A DNA stretch of 64,000 nucleotides. It comes from an uncultured bacterium (GTDB taxonomy: Bacteria > Actinomycetota > Coriobacteriia > Coriobacteriales > Coriobacteriaceae). The notes below the pieces were generated by a model, which worked only from the letters and a program-made list of their open reading frames with translations, made no database searches and was not told the origin of the DNA. The stretch's first letter is position 1, and each line of letters opens with the position of its first letter. Of the stretch, positions 33,599 to 44,437 are shown piece after piece. Location of the stretch: positions 62,001 through 126,000 of the forward strand of contig CAJMQJ010000005.1 in assembly GCA_905215525.1 (NCBI GenBank). The letters run 5' to 3'. A program made the translations under genes and the position numbers.

Positions 33599-34669
33599 TC
33601 AGCGCCCATACCACTGGCATCTCCACTCCTCAGCCAATTCAACCTGCCGAGGAATACCCGCCAGCCTCATTTTCTCGATCAGCTTCCCCGGATTCTTGAG
33701 CTCATCAAACGTAAACCGAAGCACCTTATGCCCGAGCATTGTCAGATGAGATTCCCGCTGACGCTCTGCCACGAATGGGTCAGCCGACTCCCGACCCTCG
33801 CCGCTCTGCAAGGTGTACTTCCCCTTTCCGTCGAGCTCGCCGATGACACACGTCCCGTCCTCGAGCCGCCAAAAATAGTCGACGCGAAACACCTGGCTCG
33901 GATCGAGCGGGTCGCGAAACTCCACCTGCAGCTCCGGAACCGGAAAGCCGTACGCAATAAAGAATGCTCGGAACCGAGACTCGCCGCCGCTTTCAGACAG
34001 CCCGTCCGCATACGACGCAATCACCTGTGCCCTGCGATACCCTCGCCTGCCCTCGCAATCGGCGCGGAGGCGCTCGCACAAATCCCCACGTGATACGCCT
34101 TTCGCCCGCAGTGCAGAATCGGCAATCGCCAACCCGTAGGAGAACGGTGCACGCAGTAGGCAATCCTCCACCGTGCGCCAAAACGACGTCACCTGCACGC
34201 CGTCGACTTGTTCAAGTGCGCCCGCCGCCTGCGGACGCAACAGCCGACATCCTGCACTCAGCGGCACCGAGCAACCTGTCTTAACAAGATATCGTGGCCC
34301 AAGCAGATCATTCGGCACCTCCAGACCCCACAAAAGTGCCGCGTCATAGCCCCAAAACGCCCAATCGGGATGAAACTCCGCAAGCCCTTTGATGGCCCGC
34401 AGCGCTCGCTCCGTCGGCGTCAGCGCATCCCAATCATGTTGAAAGCAGAACAAATACGGCTCGGGTTCCGCGATATCGTCGGTTCCAACATGACGCCGCA
34501 GCCACATGAGCTCGGCATTGTCATGCGTTGCGAGCAGCGCACCTTGCTCGGTCGCCTCCGTGAGTCGCGCGAGCATCCTATTCCGCGCCAACGTGTTGCG
34601 AGTCGTATGCTTGTGCTTGAAAACGGTATTAGACACTTCCATCACCACCACATCGGACAAATGGACCAT
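33599..34669 (-). CDS. AbiEi-like protein with C-terminal nuclease-like domain
   Basis: A 356-residue protein. The N-terminal part (to about 200) has the pattern of type IV antitoxin AbiEi-related proteins: an N-terminal wing, 'AFWGYDAALLWGL', and 'TSFWRTVEDCLL'. The C-terminal part carries 'FRVDYFWRLEDGTCVIGELDGKGKY', which fits the D-(x)n-E-x-D/K layout of DUF559/Vsr-type PD-(D/E)XK nucleases. No AbiEii nucleotidyltransferase toxin is adjacent. The ATG at 34669 with GGAGG is preferred. A TTG at 34693 would start at the edge of array D. The gene is bracketed by arrays C and D. Confidence 0.6.
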   Translation of the reverse strand: MVHLSDVVVMEVSNTVFKHKHTTRNTLARNRMLARLTEATEQGALLATHDNAELMWLRRHVGTDDIAEPEPYLFCFQHDWDALTPTERALRAIKGLAEFHPDWAFWGYDAALLWGLEVPNDLLGPRYLVKTGCSVPLSAGCRLLRPQAAGALEQVDGVQVTSFWRTVEDCLLRAPFSYGLAIADSALRAKGVSRGDLCERLRADCEGRRGYRRAQVIASYADGLSESGGESRFRAFFIAYGFPVPELQVEFRDPLDPSQVFRVDYFWRLEDGTCVIGELDGKGKYTLQSGEGRESADPFVAERQRESHLTMLGHKVLRFTFDELKNPGKLIEKMRLAGIPRQVELAEEWRCQWYGR

Positions 34670-34695
34670 CGTCACCGTTGCCTCCACCGACAAAC

Positions 34696-34832
34696 GTCTT
34701 GATCTGTAACAAGAAGAACGATTTTTGGACTGTAGATGTTACAGATTGAGACATTCCCCCAACCAGGTGCCAAACGTCTCGATCTGTAACAGGTAGACCG
34801 GTTTTTTGTCCCTAAACGTTACAGATCGAGAC
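34696..34832. repeat. family I palindrome array D (2 units)
   Basis: Elements at 34696-34752 and 34776-34832, 80 bp apart. It lies immediately upstream of the AbiEi-like gene and downstream of the next gene. Confidence 0.95.
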
Positions 34833-34873
34833 AAAAAGGCAGAAAGCAAGGCAGGCGACACCAGCCACATCCT

Positions 34874-35581
34874 CTACCCCCACTCCTGCTCGTAGATGTT
34901 GAGCGACTTTACGTACCGCCCCTGGGCGCCCATGATGTCGCGGACCAGACGCAAGAAGAAGCTGATGCACGAGGTGTCAAAGCCGTCCTGCAGGTCCTCC
35001 GGATGCACCGCACCCGGCCCATCGACCGCCGTATCGCTCAGCCGCGCGATGTCATACAGGTAGAGCTGTCCCGCCGTAAGCCAGACATCGTCGACGCAGG
35101 CGAGGCGCACCGCAATCGCGCCGTCACTCCAGTGCTCCTTCTGCACGATATGCGGATCGTAGACATCAAAGCGATGATCGGTGCGCGTGTCCTTCAGCAC
35201 GACCATGCCGGACGCAGGATTCTTGTCCAAAATGCCAAAGCGCGAGAAATACTGCGTGTCGCGTACCTGCTCGAGCCGCTTGAGCGAGGCAGGCGAAAGC
35301 GATGCCGGCGGCTCGTCAACATACAGCTCGAGCAGCGTTTTGCCATGGCGATAGGGGCGCTCAAACAGCAGCCAATCGGTAAACGCCATGTTGTAGGCCA
35401 TGATTTCGTTTTGCGAAGGCTCAGTGCAATAGCTGAGCCACGGATCGACAATGATCTCGAACTGTTCGCGCGCCGGCTCCAGGAATTGAAACTTCCGCAG
35501 CATCCAAAAGTGAGCCATGTCGGCAATATCGTTGCCGACGGCTTCGGCTAGCTCTGCTCGGTCAAAAGCGTGGTCAGTCAT
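34874..35581 (-). CDS. conserved hypothetical protein
   Basis: I do not recognise this 235-residue protein. It is soluble and acidic, with 'EIMAYNMAFTDWLLFERPY' and 'FRLRLVRDIMGAQGRYV'-like helical stretches and a middle region rich in beta strands. No signal peptide or metal motif is evident. ATG at 35581 follows GAGGAGG. The strong ribosome site and normal composition suggest a real gene. Confidence 0.7.
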   Translation of the reverse strand: MTDHAFDRAELAEAVGNDIADMAHFWMLRKFQFLEPAREQFEIIVDPWLSYCTEPSQNEIMAYNMAFTDWLLFERPYRHGKTLLELYVDEPPASLSPASLKRLEQVRDTQYFSRFGILDKNPASGMVVLKDTRTDHRFDVYDPHIVQKEHWSDGAIAVRLACVDDVWLTAGQLYLYDIARLSDTAVDGPGAVHPEDLQDGFDTSCISFFLRLVRDIMGAQGRYVKSLNIYEQEWG

Positions 35582-35870
35582 GGCATCCTCCTCAAACTGA
35601 TGGACCTCAATTTGAGCTTACGAGGAGGGTGGGCAGCCACGACTAGCGCGGGCAAAATAGGCCTCCGGCTGCAAACCAGATGCTGACCAAACACTTGACG
35701 AAAAGCTTGACCGAAAATGCACACCGCAACAAAACAGCAGGTAAACATAGACAGCCAACTCGCCCTTTTGAGCCAGATGCCCGCAGCCACCACAGAAACA
35801 ACAGGTGGCCACAGCCCAAGAAGTCGGCAAATGAGCACCCACACGTCGACAAACGAGCAAATCGCTCGCA
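35582..35870. other. gene-free stretch upstream of the hypothetical gene
   Basis: Short overlapping frames occur in several phases, but none has a ribosome site or recognisable sequence. It leads into the family IV inverted repeat. Confidence 0.5.
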
Positions 35871-35922
35871 AAGAGTGTCCCCAACGACTAGACAAAAATG
35901 ACCAGTCATTGGGGACGTTCTT
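35871..35922. repeat. family IV inverted repeat with loop
   Basis: AAGAGTGTCCCCAACGACT and AGTCATTGGGGACGTTCTT are complementary with two mismatches around a 14-nt centre containing ACAAAAATG. It lies 11 bases past the gltD stop codon and may terminate gltBD. It is the same family as 10044-10081. Confidence 0.8.
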
Positions 35923-35933
35923 AAATGACTACC

Positions 35934-37415
<1,482 letters not shown>

Positions 37416-37420
37416 GGCAC

Positions 37421-40400
37421 TTACGCCTCCTTCTTGGTCGAAGCAACAGAGCTGGCAGCCACAGACGCAGCGCCAGCAGCACCGCCCGCAATATCGAAGC
37501 GAGCGACATCCGCGGCGCTCGCGCGACCGGTCACAATGTCAAACGCCAGCTCCTCGGCCTGCGCATGCGTCTTGCCGACGGCCTCGGCGGCGGCGACAAT
37601 CGCCAGCACACGCTCGTACTCGGTCGGAATGACCTTCACAAAGTGCTTGCTCATCGTCTCAAAGCTGTAGAGCAGCTTGATGCCGCGCGGGCTCTGCGTC
37701 GCGTCCACGTGCTCTTGGATGAGCTCGCGAATCTGTGCCAGCTCGCCGGCCGTCGGGGCCTTGAGCTCAACGCTCTCGTGGTTCACGCGGGCATCGAGCG
37801 TGCCGTACTGGTCAAAGACATAGGCCACGCCGCCCGTCATACCGGCGGCGAAGTTCTGCCCGACCTCACCCAGGATAAGCGCCAGACCGCCCGTCATGTA
37901 CTCGCAGCCATGGTTGCCGCAGCCCTCGACCACCACGGTGGCACCGGAGTTGCGTACGCCAAAGCGCTGGCCGGCCAGGCCGTTGATGAAGCCACGGCCG
38001 CTCGTGGCGCCAAAGAACGCAACGTTGCCCACGATGATGTTTTCGTCGAACTTATAGGTCGCATGCGGGTTGGGGCGCACCGACACCTCGCCGCCCGAAA
38101 GGCCTTTGCCAAAGTAGTCGTTGGCGTCGCCGCACACGTTGAGCGTAATGCCGCGCGGCAGGAAGGCGCCAAAGCTCTGACCGGCCGAACCATCGCAATC
38201 GATGGTGATGGAGCCGGCGGGCAGGCCCTCGGGATGCGCCTTGGTCACCGCATTGCCCAGAATGGTGCCCACGCAGCGGTTGACGTTGGCGATATCGGCG
38301 CGGAAGCGAATCGGACGCAGGTGCGCACGGGCATCGGCCGTATAGGGCACAAACAACGTGGAGTCGAGCGTCTTGTCGAGCTCGCTGTCGGCAGCCATCT
38401 GCGGCAGGAAGTGACGACCGTCGGCACCCGGAATATGGACACCAAACTCACAGGTCGCGCTCGCCAGCACGGGCGACAGATCCAGCAGGTTAGCCTTGCG
38501 GTTCCCCGGGACCTCGATCTGGCGCAAGCACTCGGGATGGCCGACCATCTCGTCGACGGTGCGGAAGCCCAGGCTCGCCATGACCTCGCGCAGTTGCTCG
38601 GCAACAAAGAGCATAAAGTGCTCGACGTGCTCTGGCTTGCCGCGGAAGCCGCGACGCAGGCGGCAGTTTTGCGTAGCGATGCCGGCGGGGCAGGTATCCT
38701 GCTGGCAGTCGCGCTGCATGAGGCAGCCCATCGAGATGAGCGGCATGGTCGCAAAGCCAAACTCCTCGGCGCCCAACAGGCAGGCGACAGCAACATCGGT
38801 GCCGTCCATGAGCTTGCCGTCGGCCTCGAGCACCACGCGCGAGCGCAGGCCGTTTTGCAGCAGCGTCTGCTGGGCCTCGGCAAGGCCAAGCTCCAGCGGC
38901 AGACCGGCGTGCCAGATCGAATCGCGCGCCGCGGCACCGGAGCCGCCGTTGTGGCCGCTGATCAAGATCTTGTCGGCGGCACCCTTGGCCACACCGGTAG
39001 CGATGGTGCCGACACCGGCCTCGCTGACCAGCTTGACCGACACGCGAGCGCCGGGGTTGGCGTTCTTAAGATCGAAGATCAGCTCTGCCAGGTCCTCGAT
39101 GGAGTAGATGTCGTGGTGCGGCGGAGGCGAGATCAGGCCGATGCCGGGCGTGGACTGACGGACCTCGGCAATCCAGGGGTAGACCTTCTTGCCGGGCAGA
39201 TGACCGCCCTCGCCGGGCTTGGCGCCCTGGGCCATCTTGATCTGGATCTCGAAGGCGCTGCACAGGTAGCGGCTCGTCACGCCAAAGCGCGCGCTTGCCA
39301 CCTGCTTGATCGCGGAGTTCTTGGAGTCGCCGTTGGCCAGCGGGGTCTCGCGGCGCGGGTCCTCGCCGCCCTCGCCCGAGTTGGAACGACCGTGCAGACG
39401 GTTCATGGCGATGGCCATGCACTCGTGTGCCTCTTTGCTGATGGAACCGTACGACATGGCGCCGGTGTTAAAGCGGCGGACGATGTTGAGCGCGGGCTCG
39501 ACCTCGTCGAGCGAAACCGGCGTGCGGCCGCTGGCATCAAAGTCCAGCAAGTCGCGCAGGCGCACGGCACGGCCGGTGCGGTGCAGGCGGGCGCTGTACT
39601 CCTTAAAGGTGTCGTAGCTGTCCTCACGGCAAGCGGTCTGCAGCAAGTAGACAGTCTGCGGATCGATGAGGTGATCCTCGCCACCGAGCGGGCGCCACTT
39701 GGTCAGACCCAGTGTGGGCAGCTGATCGGGAGCCGGGCTCTTAAGGATGGCGAGCGCGGCGTCGTAGCGCTCGTTTTGCTCGCGCTCAACGTCCTCGACA
39801 CCCATACCGCCCACACGGCTCACCGTGCCGGCGAAGTACGCGTTGACGAACTCCGGCGTAAAGCCCACGGCCTCGAAGATCTGCGCCGAATGGTAGCTCT
39901 GCACCGTGGAGATGCCCATCTTGGACATGATGGAGACGATGCCGGCGGTCGCGGCCTTATTGTAGTTGGCGATGCCCTGCTCGGCCGTCACATCCAGGTC
40001 GCCGCGTGCCGCCAGATCGCGGATGCACGCATGCGCGTTATACGGATAGATGCCGCTCGCGGAGTAGCCCACCAGCGCCGCAAAGTCGTGCGGAGACACG
40101 GCATCGCCGCACTCCACCACGATATCGGCAAAGGTGCGCACGCCGGCACGGATCAGGTGGTTGTGCACGCAGCCCACGGCGAGCAGTGACGGCACAGGGA
40201 CCTCGCCCGCCGCAGCACGGTCGCTCAACACCACGATGTTCACGCCGTCGCGGACCGCAGCCTCAACATCCTCTGCAAGCTGCTTGAGCGCAGCCTGCAG
40301 CGCGCCCTCGCCGGCATCGCGGAGGTAGACGGCACGGAAACGGCGAGTCTTAAAGCCCACGCGGTCGATGGCGCAAATGCGGTCGAACTCCCCCTCGCTC

Positions 40401-42118
40401 AGCAGCGGGCGCTCCAGGCGCACCAGCTGGCAGGCCGTACGGGAGTCCTCGAGCAAGTTGCCGTGGTTGCCCAGGTAGAGCGTGGTCGAAGTCACCATAT
40501 GCTCGCGCAGGGCGTCGATCGGCGGGTTCGTGACCTGGGCGAACAACTGATAGAAGTAGTCAAAGAACGAACGCGTCTTCTTGGACAGGCAGGCCAGCGG
40601 CGCATCGATGCCCATCGAAGCGAGCGGTGCCTTGCCCTGCTGGGCCATGGGACGCACGACCTCGTCGACGTCATCCCAGTGGTAGCCGAGCTTGGCCATA
40701 CGCACGGCGGCGGGCACCTCGGCGTCCTCGGCGGGCGTTGCCGCAACGGGCTCATCGAGCGCGTCGACGGTCAGCGTCTCCTCGGCAATCCAATCACGGT
40801 AGGGCTTTTCCTTAGCGTAACGGGCGCGCAACTCATCGTTGTAGATGACGCGACCGCGGGCAAAGTCGACCTCGAGCATCTGGCCCGGTCCCAGGCAGCC
40901 GCTCGTCAGGATGTTCTCGGGGCTCACCTCGATGGTGCCCACCTCGCTTGCCAGCATAAAGCGACCGTCGCGCGTCACATAGTAGCGGGCGGGACGCAGG
41001 CCGTTACGGTCGAGGGCGGCACCCAGCGTGCGACCGTCGGTAAAGGCGATGGCGGCCGGGCCGTCCCAGGGCTCCATGAGCATGGACTGGTAGGCGTCGT
41101 AGGCGCGGCGCTCCTCACTCAGGCTGTCGTTGTGGTCCCACGGCTCGGGCAGCAACATGGACGCGGCACGCGTGAGCGGACGACCGTTCATGACCAAAAA
41201 CTCAAGCACGTTGTCCAAAATCGCGGAGTCGGAGCCCTCGCGGTTGATGATGGGCATCACGCGCTCAAGATCATGCTGCAGCACGGGGCTGTACAGGTTG
41301 GGTTCGCGGGCGCGAATCCAGTTGACGTTGCCCTTGAGAGTGTTGATCTCGCCGTTGTGGATGATAAAGCGGTTGGGGTGCGCGCGCTCCCAGCTGGGCG
41401 TGGTGTTGGTGGAGTAGCGCGAGTGGACGAGCGCAACGGCCGTCTTGACGGCGGCGTCGTTGAGATCGATGAAGAAGCGGCGCATCTGCGTGGCGACGAG
41501 CATGCCCTTGTACACGATAGTGCGCGAGCTCATGGAGCAGACGTAGAAGATCTTGTCGCGCAGGGCAAACTCGGCGTCGGCCTTCTTCTCGATGGTGCGG
41601 CGGCACACATACAGACGGCGCTCGAAGGCATCGCCCGCCGGCGTGTCGTCGGGGCGCCCCAGAAAGGCCTGCAGGATGGTAGGCATGCAGGCGCGGGCTG
41701 TCTCGCCCAGGTCATGCGGATCGACCGGCACCTCGCGCCAAAAGAGCAGCGGCACGCCGGCCTCAGCGCAGCCCTCCTCAAACACGCGATGGGCATCCTC
41801 TACGCCCCTGTCGTCCTGTGGGAAGAACAGCATGGCCACGCCATAGTCGCCCTCTGCCGGCAGAATCTGGCCGCACTTTTGAGCCTCTTTACGGAAAAAG
41901 TGATGCGGAACCTGGAACAAGATGCCAGCGCCGTCGCCGGTGTTCTTCTCGAGTCCCGTGCCGCCGCGGTGCTCCAAGTTGACCAGAATGGACAGCGCAT
42001 CGTCCAGAATCTGGTGATGGCGCTCACCGTTGATATCGGCAAGCGCGCCGATGCCACATGCGTCGTGGTCGAATTCGGGGCGATAAAGGCCCTGCTGCTG
42101 AGCGGAATCTGCCTGCAT
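37421..42118 (-). CDS. gltB: glutamate synthase large subunit
   Basis: 1565-residue enzyme. The N-terminal class II glutamine amidotransferase begins after a 21-residue propeptide at Cys 22 (DACGIG), the nucleophile freed by processing. The central and FMN-binding synthase domains follow (GEGGHLPGKKVYPWIA, SGHNGGSGA). The [3Fe-4S] motif is CLMQRDCQQDTCPAGIATQ. The C-terminal part is a glycine-rich beta-helix. ATG at 42118 follows GGGGAGG. It is transcribed with gltD. Array E and about 180 bases of leader lie upstream. Confidence 0.97.
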   Translation of the reverse strand: MQADSAQQQGLYRPEFDHDACGIGALADINGERHHQILDDALSILVNLEHRGGTGLEKNTGDGAGILFQVPHHFFRKEAQKCGQILPAEGDYGVAMLFFPQDDRGVEDAHRVFEEGCAEAGVPLLFWREVPVDPHDLGETARACMPTILQAFLGRPDDTPAGDAFERRLYVCRRTIEKKADAEFALRDKIFYVCSMSSRTIVYKGMLVATQMRRFFIDLNDAAVKTAVALVHSRYSTNTTPSWERAHPNRFIIHNGEINTLKGNVNWIRAREPNLYSPVLQHDLERVMPIINREGSDSAILDNVLEFLVMNGRPLTRAASMLLPEPWDHNDSLSEERRAYDAYQSMLMEPWDGPAAIAFTDGRTLGAALDRNGLRPARYYVTRDGRFMLASEVGTIEVSPENILTSGCLGPGQMLEVDFARGRVIYNDELRARYAKEKPYRDWIAEETLTVDALDEPVAATPAEDAEVPAAVRMAKLGYHWDDVDEVVRPMAQQGKAPLASMGIDAPLACLSKKTRSFFDYFYQLFAQVTNPPIDALREHMVTSTTLYLGNHGNLLEDSRTACQLVRLERPLLSEGEFDRICAIDRVGFKTRRFRAVYLRDAGEGALQAALKQLAEDVEAAVRDGVNIVVLSDRAAAGEVPVPSLLAVGCVHNHLIRAGVRTFADIVVECGDAVSPHDFAALVGYSASGIYPYNAHACIRDLAARGDLDVTAEQGIANYNKAATAGIVSIMSKMGISTVQSYHSAQIFEAVGFTPEFVNAYFAGTVSRVGGMGVEDVEREQNERYDAALAILKSPAPDQLPTLGLTKWRPLGGEDHLIDPQTVYLLQTACREDSYDTFKEYSARLHRTGRAVRLRDLLDFDASGRTPVSLDEVEPALNIVRRFNTGAMSYGSISKEAHECMAIAMNRLHGRSNSGEGGEDPRRETPLANGDSKNSAIKQVASARFGVTSRYLCSAFEIQIKMAQGAKPGEGGHLPGKKVYPWIAEVRQSTPGIGLISPPPHHDIYSIEDLAELIFDLKNANPGARVSVKLVSEAGVGTIATGVAKGAADKILISGHNGGSGAAARDSIWHAGLPLELGLAEAQQTLLQNGLRSRVVLEADGKLMDGTDVAVACLLGAEEFGFATMPLISMGCLMQRDCQQDTCPAGIATQNCRLRRGFRGKPEHVEHFMLFVAEQLREVMASLGFRTVDEMVGHPECLRQIEVPGNRKANLLDLSPVLASATCEFGVHIPGADGRHFLPQMAADSELDKTLDSTLFVPYTADARAHLRPIRFRADIANVNRCVGTILGNAVTKAHPEGLPAGSITIDCDGSAGQSFGAFLPRGITLNVCGDANDYFGKGLSGGEVSVRPNPHATYKFDENIIVGNVAFFGATSGRGFINGLAGQRFGVRNSGATVVVEGCGNHGCEYMTGGLALILGEVGQNFAAGMTGGVAYVFDQYGTLDARVNHESVELKAPTAGELAQIRELIQEHVDATQSPRGIKLLYSFETMSKHFVKVIPTEYERVLAIVAAAEAVGKTHAQAEELAFDIVTGRASAADVARFDIAGGAAGAASVAASSVASTKKEA

Positions 42119-42302
42119 CGCGATCCTCCCCTAGATATTTAGACAGTCAGTTGAATAGGCATAGTAGGAGCATCGCCGGCCCGTTGTGTTTCCCACCCGT
42201 TTCGAAACAATCGCGTAACGCACGCCCTACGAGTGGACACCGCCGACCTCAAGGGCGACAACATAGGCCCCAAGTTCGGCCTGTTAGCTCACCACTTCAA
42301 AC

Positions 42303-42519
42303 ATCTCAATCTGTAACAGTAAGGCCCAATTACGACGACTAACTGTTACAGATTGAGATGTTTTCGAGAGACAGTTCCGAATGTCTCGATCTGTAACACG
42401 AAGGGCCGGTTTTGGCGGCAAACTGTTACAGATCGAGAGATTACATAGGACCATTTCTTCCTGTCTCGATCTGTAACACCTAGGCCCAATTTCCATCCCT
42501 AGTTGTTACAGATCGAGAC
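42303..42519. repeat. family I palindrome array E (3 units)
   Basis: Elements at 42303-42359, 42383-42439 and 42463-42519, exactly 80 bp apart. The first has arms ATCTCAATCTGTAAC and its exact complement, so both arms changed together. The array lies in the 523-bp divergent gap between gltB and mntH. Outside it the gap has only the gltB leader and the mntH promoter. Confidence 0.95.
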
Positions 42520-42576
42520 ATTTCGGCAGCCCCCTTTCACCATCCCATTCAAATACAACAATTTTGTTAGTCTTGG

Positions 42577-42605
42577 TTAACTTTTAAGCTTAAAACGGGT
42601 ATCCT
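42577..42605 (+). promoter_or_regulatory. possible mntH promoter
   Basis: TTAACT, a 17-bp spacer, then TATCCT, about 38 bases before the mntH start and in an AT-rich stretch. No clear MntR or Fur box is visible. Confidence 0.35.
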
Positions 42606-42641
42606 TTGCGGCGTCAAGCAAACGGCACACAGGAGCGCACC

Positions 42642-43898
42642 ATGCTCAACCATCTCAAACAACACTTTGGCTCCCGACGCACCGGTGGTCACGGAGGCCT
42701 AGACATTGCGCGGCATATCGGCCCCGGGCTGCTCGTGACCGTCGGCTTTATCGACCCGGGCAACTGGGCCTCCAATATGGCCGCGGGCTCGCAGTTTGGC
42801 TACGCGCTGCTGTGGATCGTCACGCTGTCCACGATTATGCTCATCGTGCTGCAGCACAACGCGGCGCACCTGGGTATCGCCACGGGCGCCTGCCTTGCCG
42901 AGGCCACGACACGTTACCTCCCCCGCTTCGTCGGGCGTACGGTGCTCGCCAGCGCCTATCTCGCGACCATCGCCACCGCCATGGCCGAAGTCCTGGGCGG
43001 CGCGATTGCCCTTCAAATGCTCTTTGGGCTGCCCGTGCGCGCGGGCTGCGTCATCGTGGCGGCAGTATCGATGGCGATGCTCATGACGAACTCCTACAAG
43101 CATGCCGAACGCTGGATCATCGCCTTCGTAGGCGTGGTAGGACTCTCGTTTTTGGCCGAGCTTGCACTAGTCAAGGTTGACTGGCCGCAAGCCGCCGCAA
43201 GCTGGATCACGCCCAGTATGCCCACTGGCTCTGCCGCGATTATCGTGAGTGTCCTGGGTGCGGTCGTTATGCCCCACAACCTTTTTCTGCACTCCGAGGT
43301 CATCCAATCCATGCACTTCGAAGGCCAAGGCGAGCAGGTTATCGAAGAGCGTCTGCGCTACGAGCTCTTCGACACGCTCTTTTCGATGGGCGTGGGCTGG
43401 GCAATCAACTCGGCCATGGTCATCCTGGCCGCAACGACCTTCTTTGCGCACGGCATGGTCGTAGACGACCTCGCCGTCGCAGCGGCCACGCTCTCCCCCA
43501 TCTTGGGCCCGGCGAGCTCGACCATCTTTGCGGTAGCGCTGCTGTTCGCGGGCCTCTCGAGTAGCGTGACGGCGGGCATGGCGGCGGGAACCATCACTGC
43601 GGGCATGTTCGACGAGGAATACGACATCCACGACCGGCATTCCTCGATCGGGGTGGCGGCCTGTTTCGTCGGCGCAGTGACGGCATGCCTGGTCGTCTCA
43701 AATCCTTTTGAAGGTCTCATCTGGAGTCAGGCACTGCTGTCGCTTCAACTGCCGATTACGGTCTTTGTGCTCATACGGCTCACCAGTTCACCCCGCGTCA
43801 TGGGCAAATACGCCAATTCGCGCCCGCTCAACGCGTTGCTCGTAGGGATCGGTGTCGTCGTGACGATTCTCGATGTCGTGTTGTTGACAGGGATGTAA
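42642..43898 (+). CDS. mntH: NRAMP-family divalent metal (Mn/Fe) transporter
   Basis: Proton-coupled Mn(II)/Fe(II) importer with about eleven membrane helices (418 residues). The metal-binding motifs are present: DPGN in helix 1 (IDPGNWASN) and MPHN in helix 6 (VMPHNLFLHS). ATG at 42642 follows AGGAGC, 36 bases into the longer frame. The gene is bracketed by arrays E and F. Confidence 0.94.
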   Translation: MLNHLKQHFGSRRTGGHGGLDIARHIGPGLLVTVGFIDPGNWASNMAAGSQFGYALLWIVTLSTIMLIVLQHNAAHLGIATGACLAEATTRYLPRFVGRTVLASAYLATIATAMAEVLGGAIALQMLFGLPVRAGCVIVAAVSMAMLMTNSYKHAERWIIAFVGVVGLSFLAELALVKVDWPQAAASWITPSMPTGSAAIIVSVLGAVVMPHNLFLHSEVIQSMHFEGQGEQVIEERLRYELFDTLFSMGVGWAINSAMVILAATTFFAHGMVVDDLAVAAATLSPILGPASSTIFAVALLFAGLSSSVTAGMAAGTITAGMFDEEYDIHDRHSSIGVAACFVGAVTACLVVSNPFEGLIWSQALLSLQLPITVFVLIRLTSSPRVMGKYANSRPLNALLVGIGVVVTILDVVLLTGM

Positions 43899-43924
43899 TG
43901 GGCGGGGTACCTACCCAGTCAAAC

Positions 43925-44061
43925 GTCTCGATCTGTAACATCTAGACCCGCTTTTGATGTCTAGATGTTACAGATCGAGATCTTCTGCCGGACGGTTTTG
44001 GTTTGTCTCGATATGTAACAAGTGGGCCCAATTTCCACCGTTAGATGTTACAGATTGAGAC
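43925..44061. repeat. family I palindrome array F (2 units)
   Basis: Elements at 43925-43981 and 44005-44061, 80 bp apart, just past mntH. In the first, eight more core bases at each end (ATCTAGAC / GTCTAGAT) also pair, giving a stem of about 23 bp with an 11-nt loop. Confidence 0.95.
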
Positions 44062-44129
44062 AAAAGGTCGGTCGGACTCACAACAGACAGGATCGGTCAA
44101 CAGCAACCGTGATCCCTTGGGGGCGGAGG

Positions 44130-44166
44130 AAAAGGGCCCCGGCCGAGAATTCGACCGAGGCCCTTG
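44130..44166 (-). terminator. intrinsic terminator after the rubredoxin gene
   Basis: On the minus strand AAGGGCCTCGG pairs with CCGGGGCCCTT with one mismatch around a loop, followed by TTTT-CC. It is about 40 bases past the rubredoxin stop. Confidence 0.75.
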
Positions 44167-44204
44167 GACAGAGCTATGTTCGGCTTTCGCCGTGTGTCTG
44201 CGAG

Positions 44205-44348
44205 CTACTCCTCGACGAGCTCAAACTGATCGGGACCGACGCCGCACACCGGGCACACATAATCCTCGGGCAGCTCGGGCGTATCGACCTCAACCTCGTA
44301 ACCGCAAACGACGCACACGAACTTATACGTCTTCTTCTCCTCAGCCAT
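44205..44348 (-). CDS. rubredoxin
   Basis: A 47-residue one-iron electron carrier. The four iron ligands are Cys 12, 15, 32 and 35 (CVVCG, CPVCG) and the C-terminus carries the family's 'VGPDQFE'. ATG at 44348 follows GGAG. It lies 89 bases downstream of a flavin reductase-like gene on the same strand. It is shorter than many rubredoxins (about 52) because the loop between the knuckles is reduced. Confidence 0.93.
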   Translation of the reverse strand: MAEEKKTYKFVCVVCGYEVEVDTPELPEDYVCPVCGVGPDQFELVEE

Positions 44349-44437
44349 GATGTTCTCCTCTCAAACGCGACTGGTGATGTACTTCATTTATCAGTATAGA
44401 TTCTCAATAATATAATGCAAGTATTTTTAGAACATTT

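Noticed and set aside
35578..35909. Three overlapping hydrophobic frames on the minus strand upstream of the hypothetical gene
   Set aside because: All are present in parallel phases of the same DNA, without Shine-Dalgarno sequences, and run into the family IV repeat.
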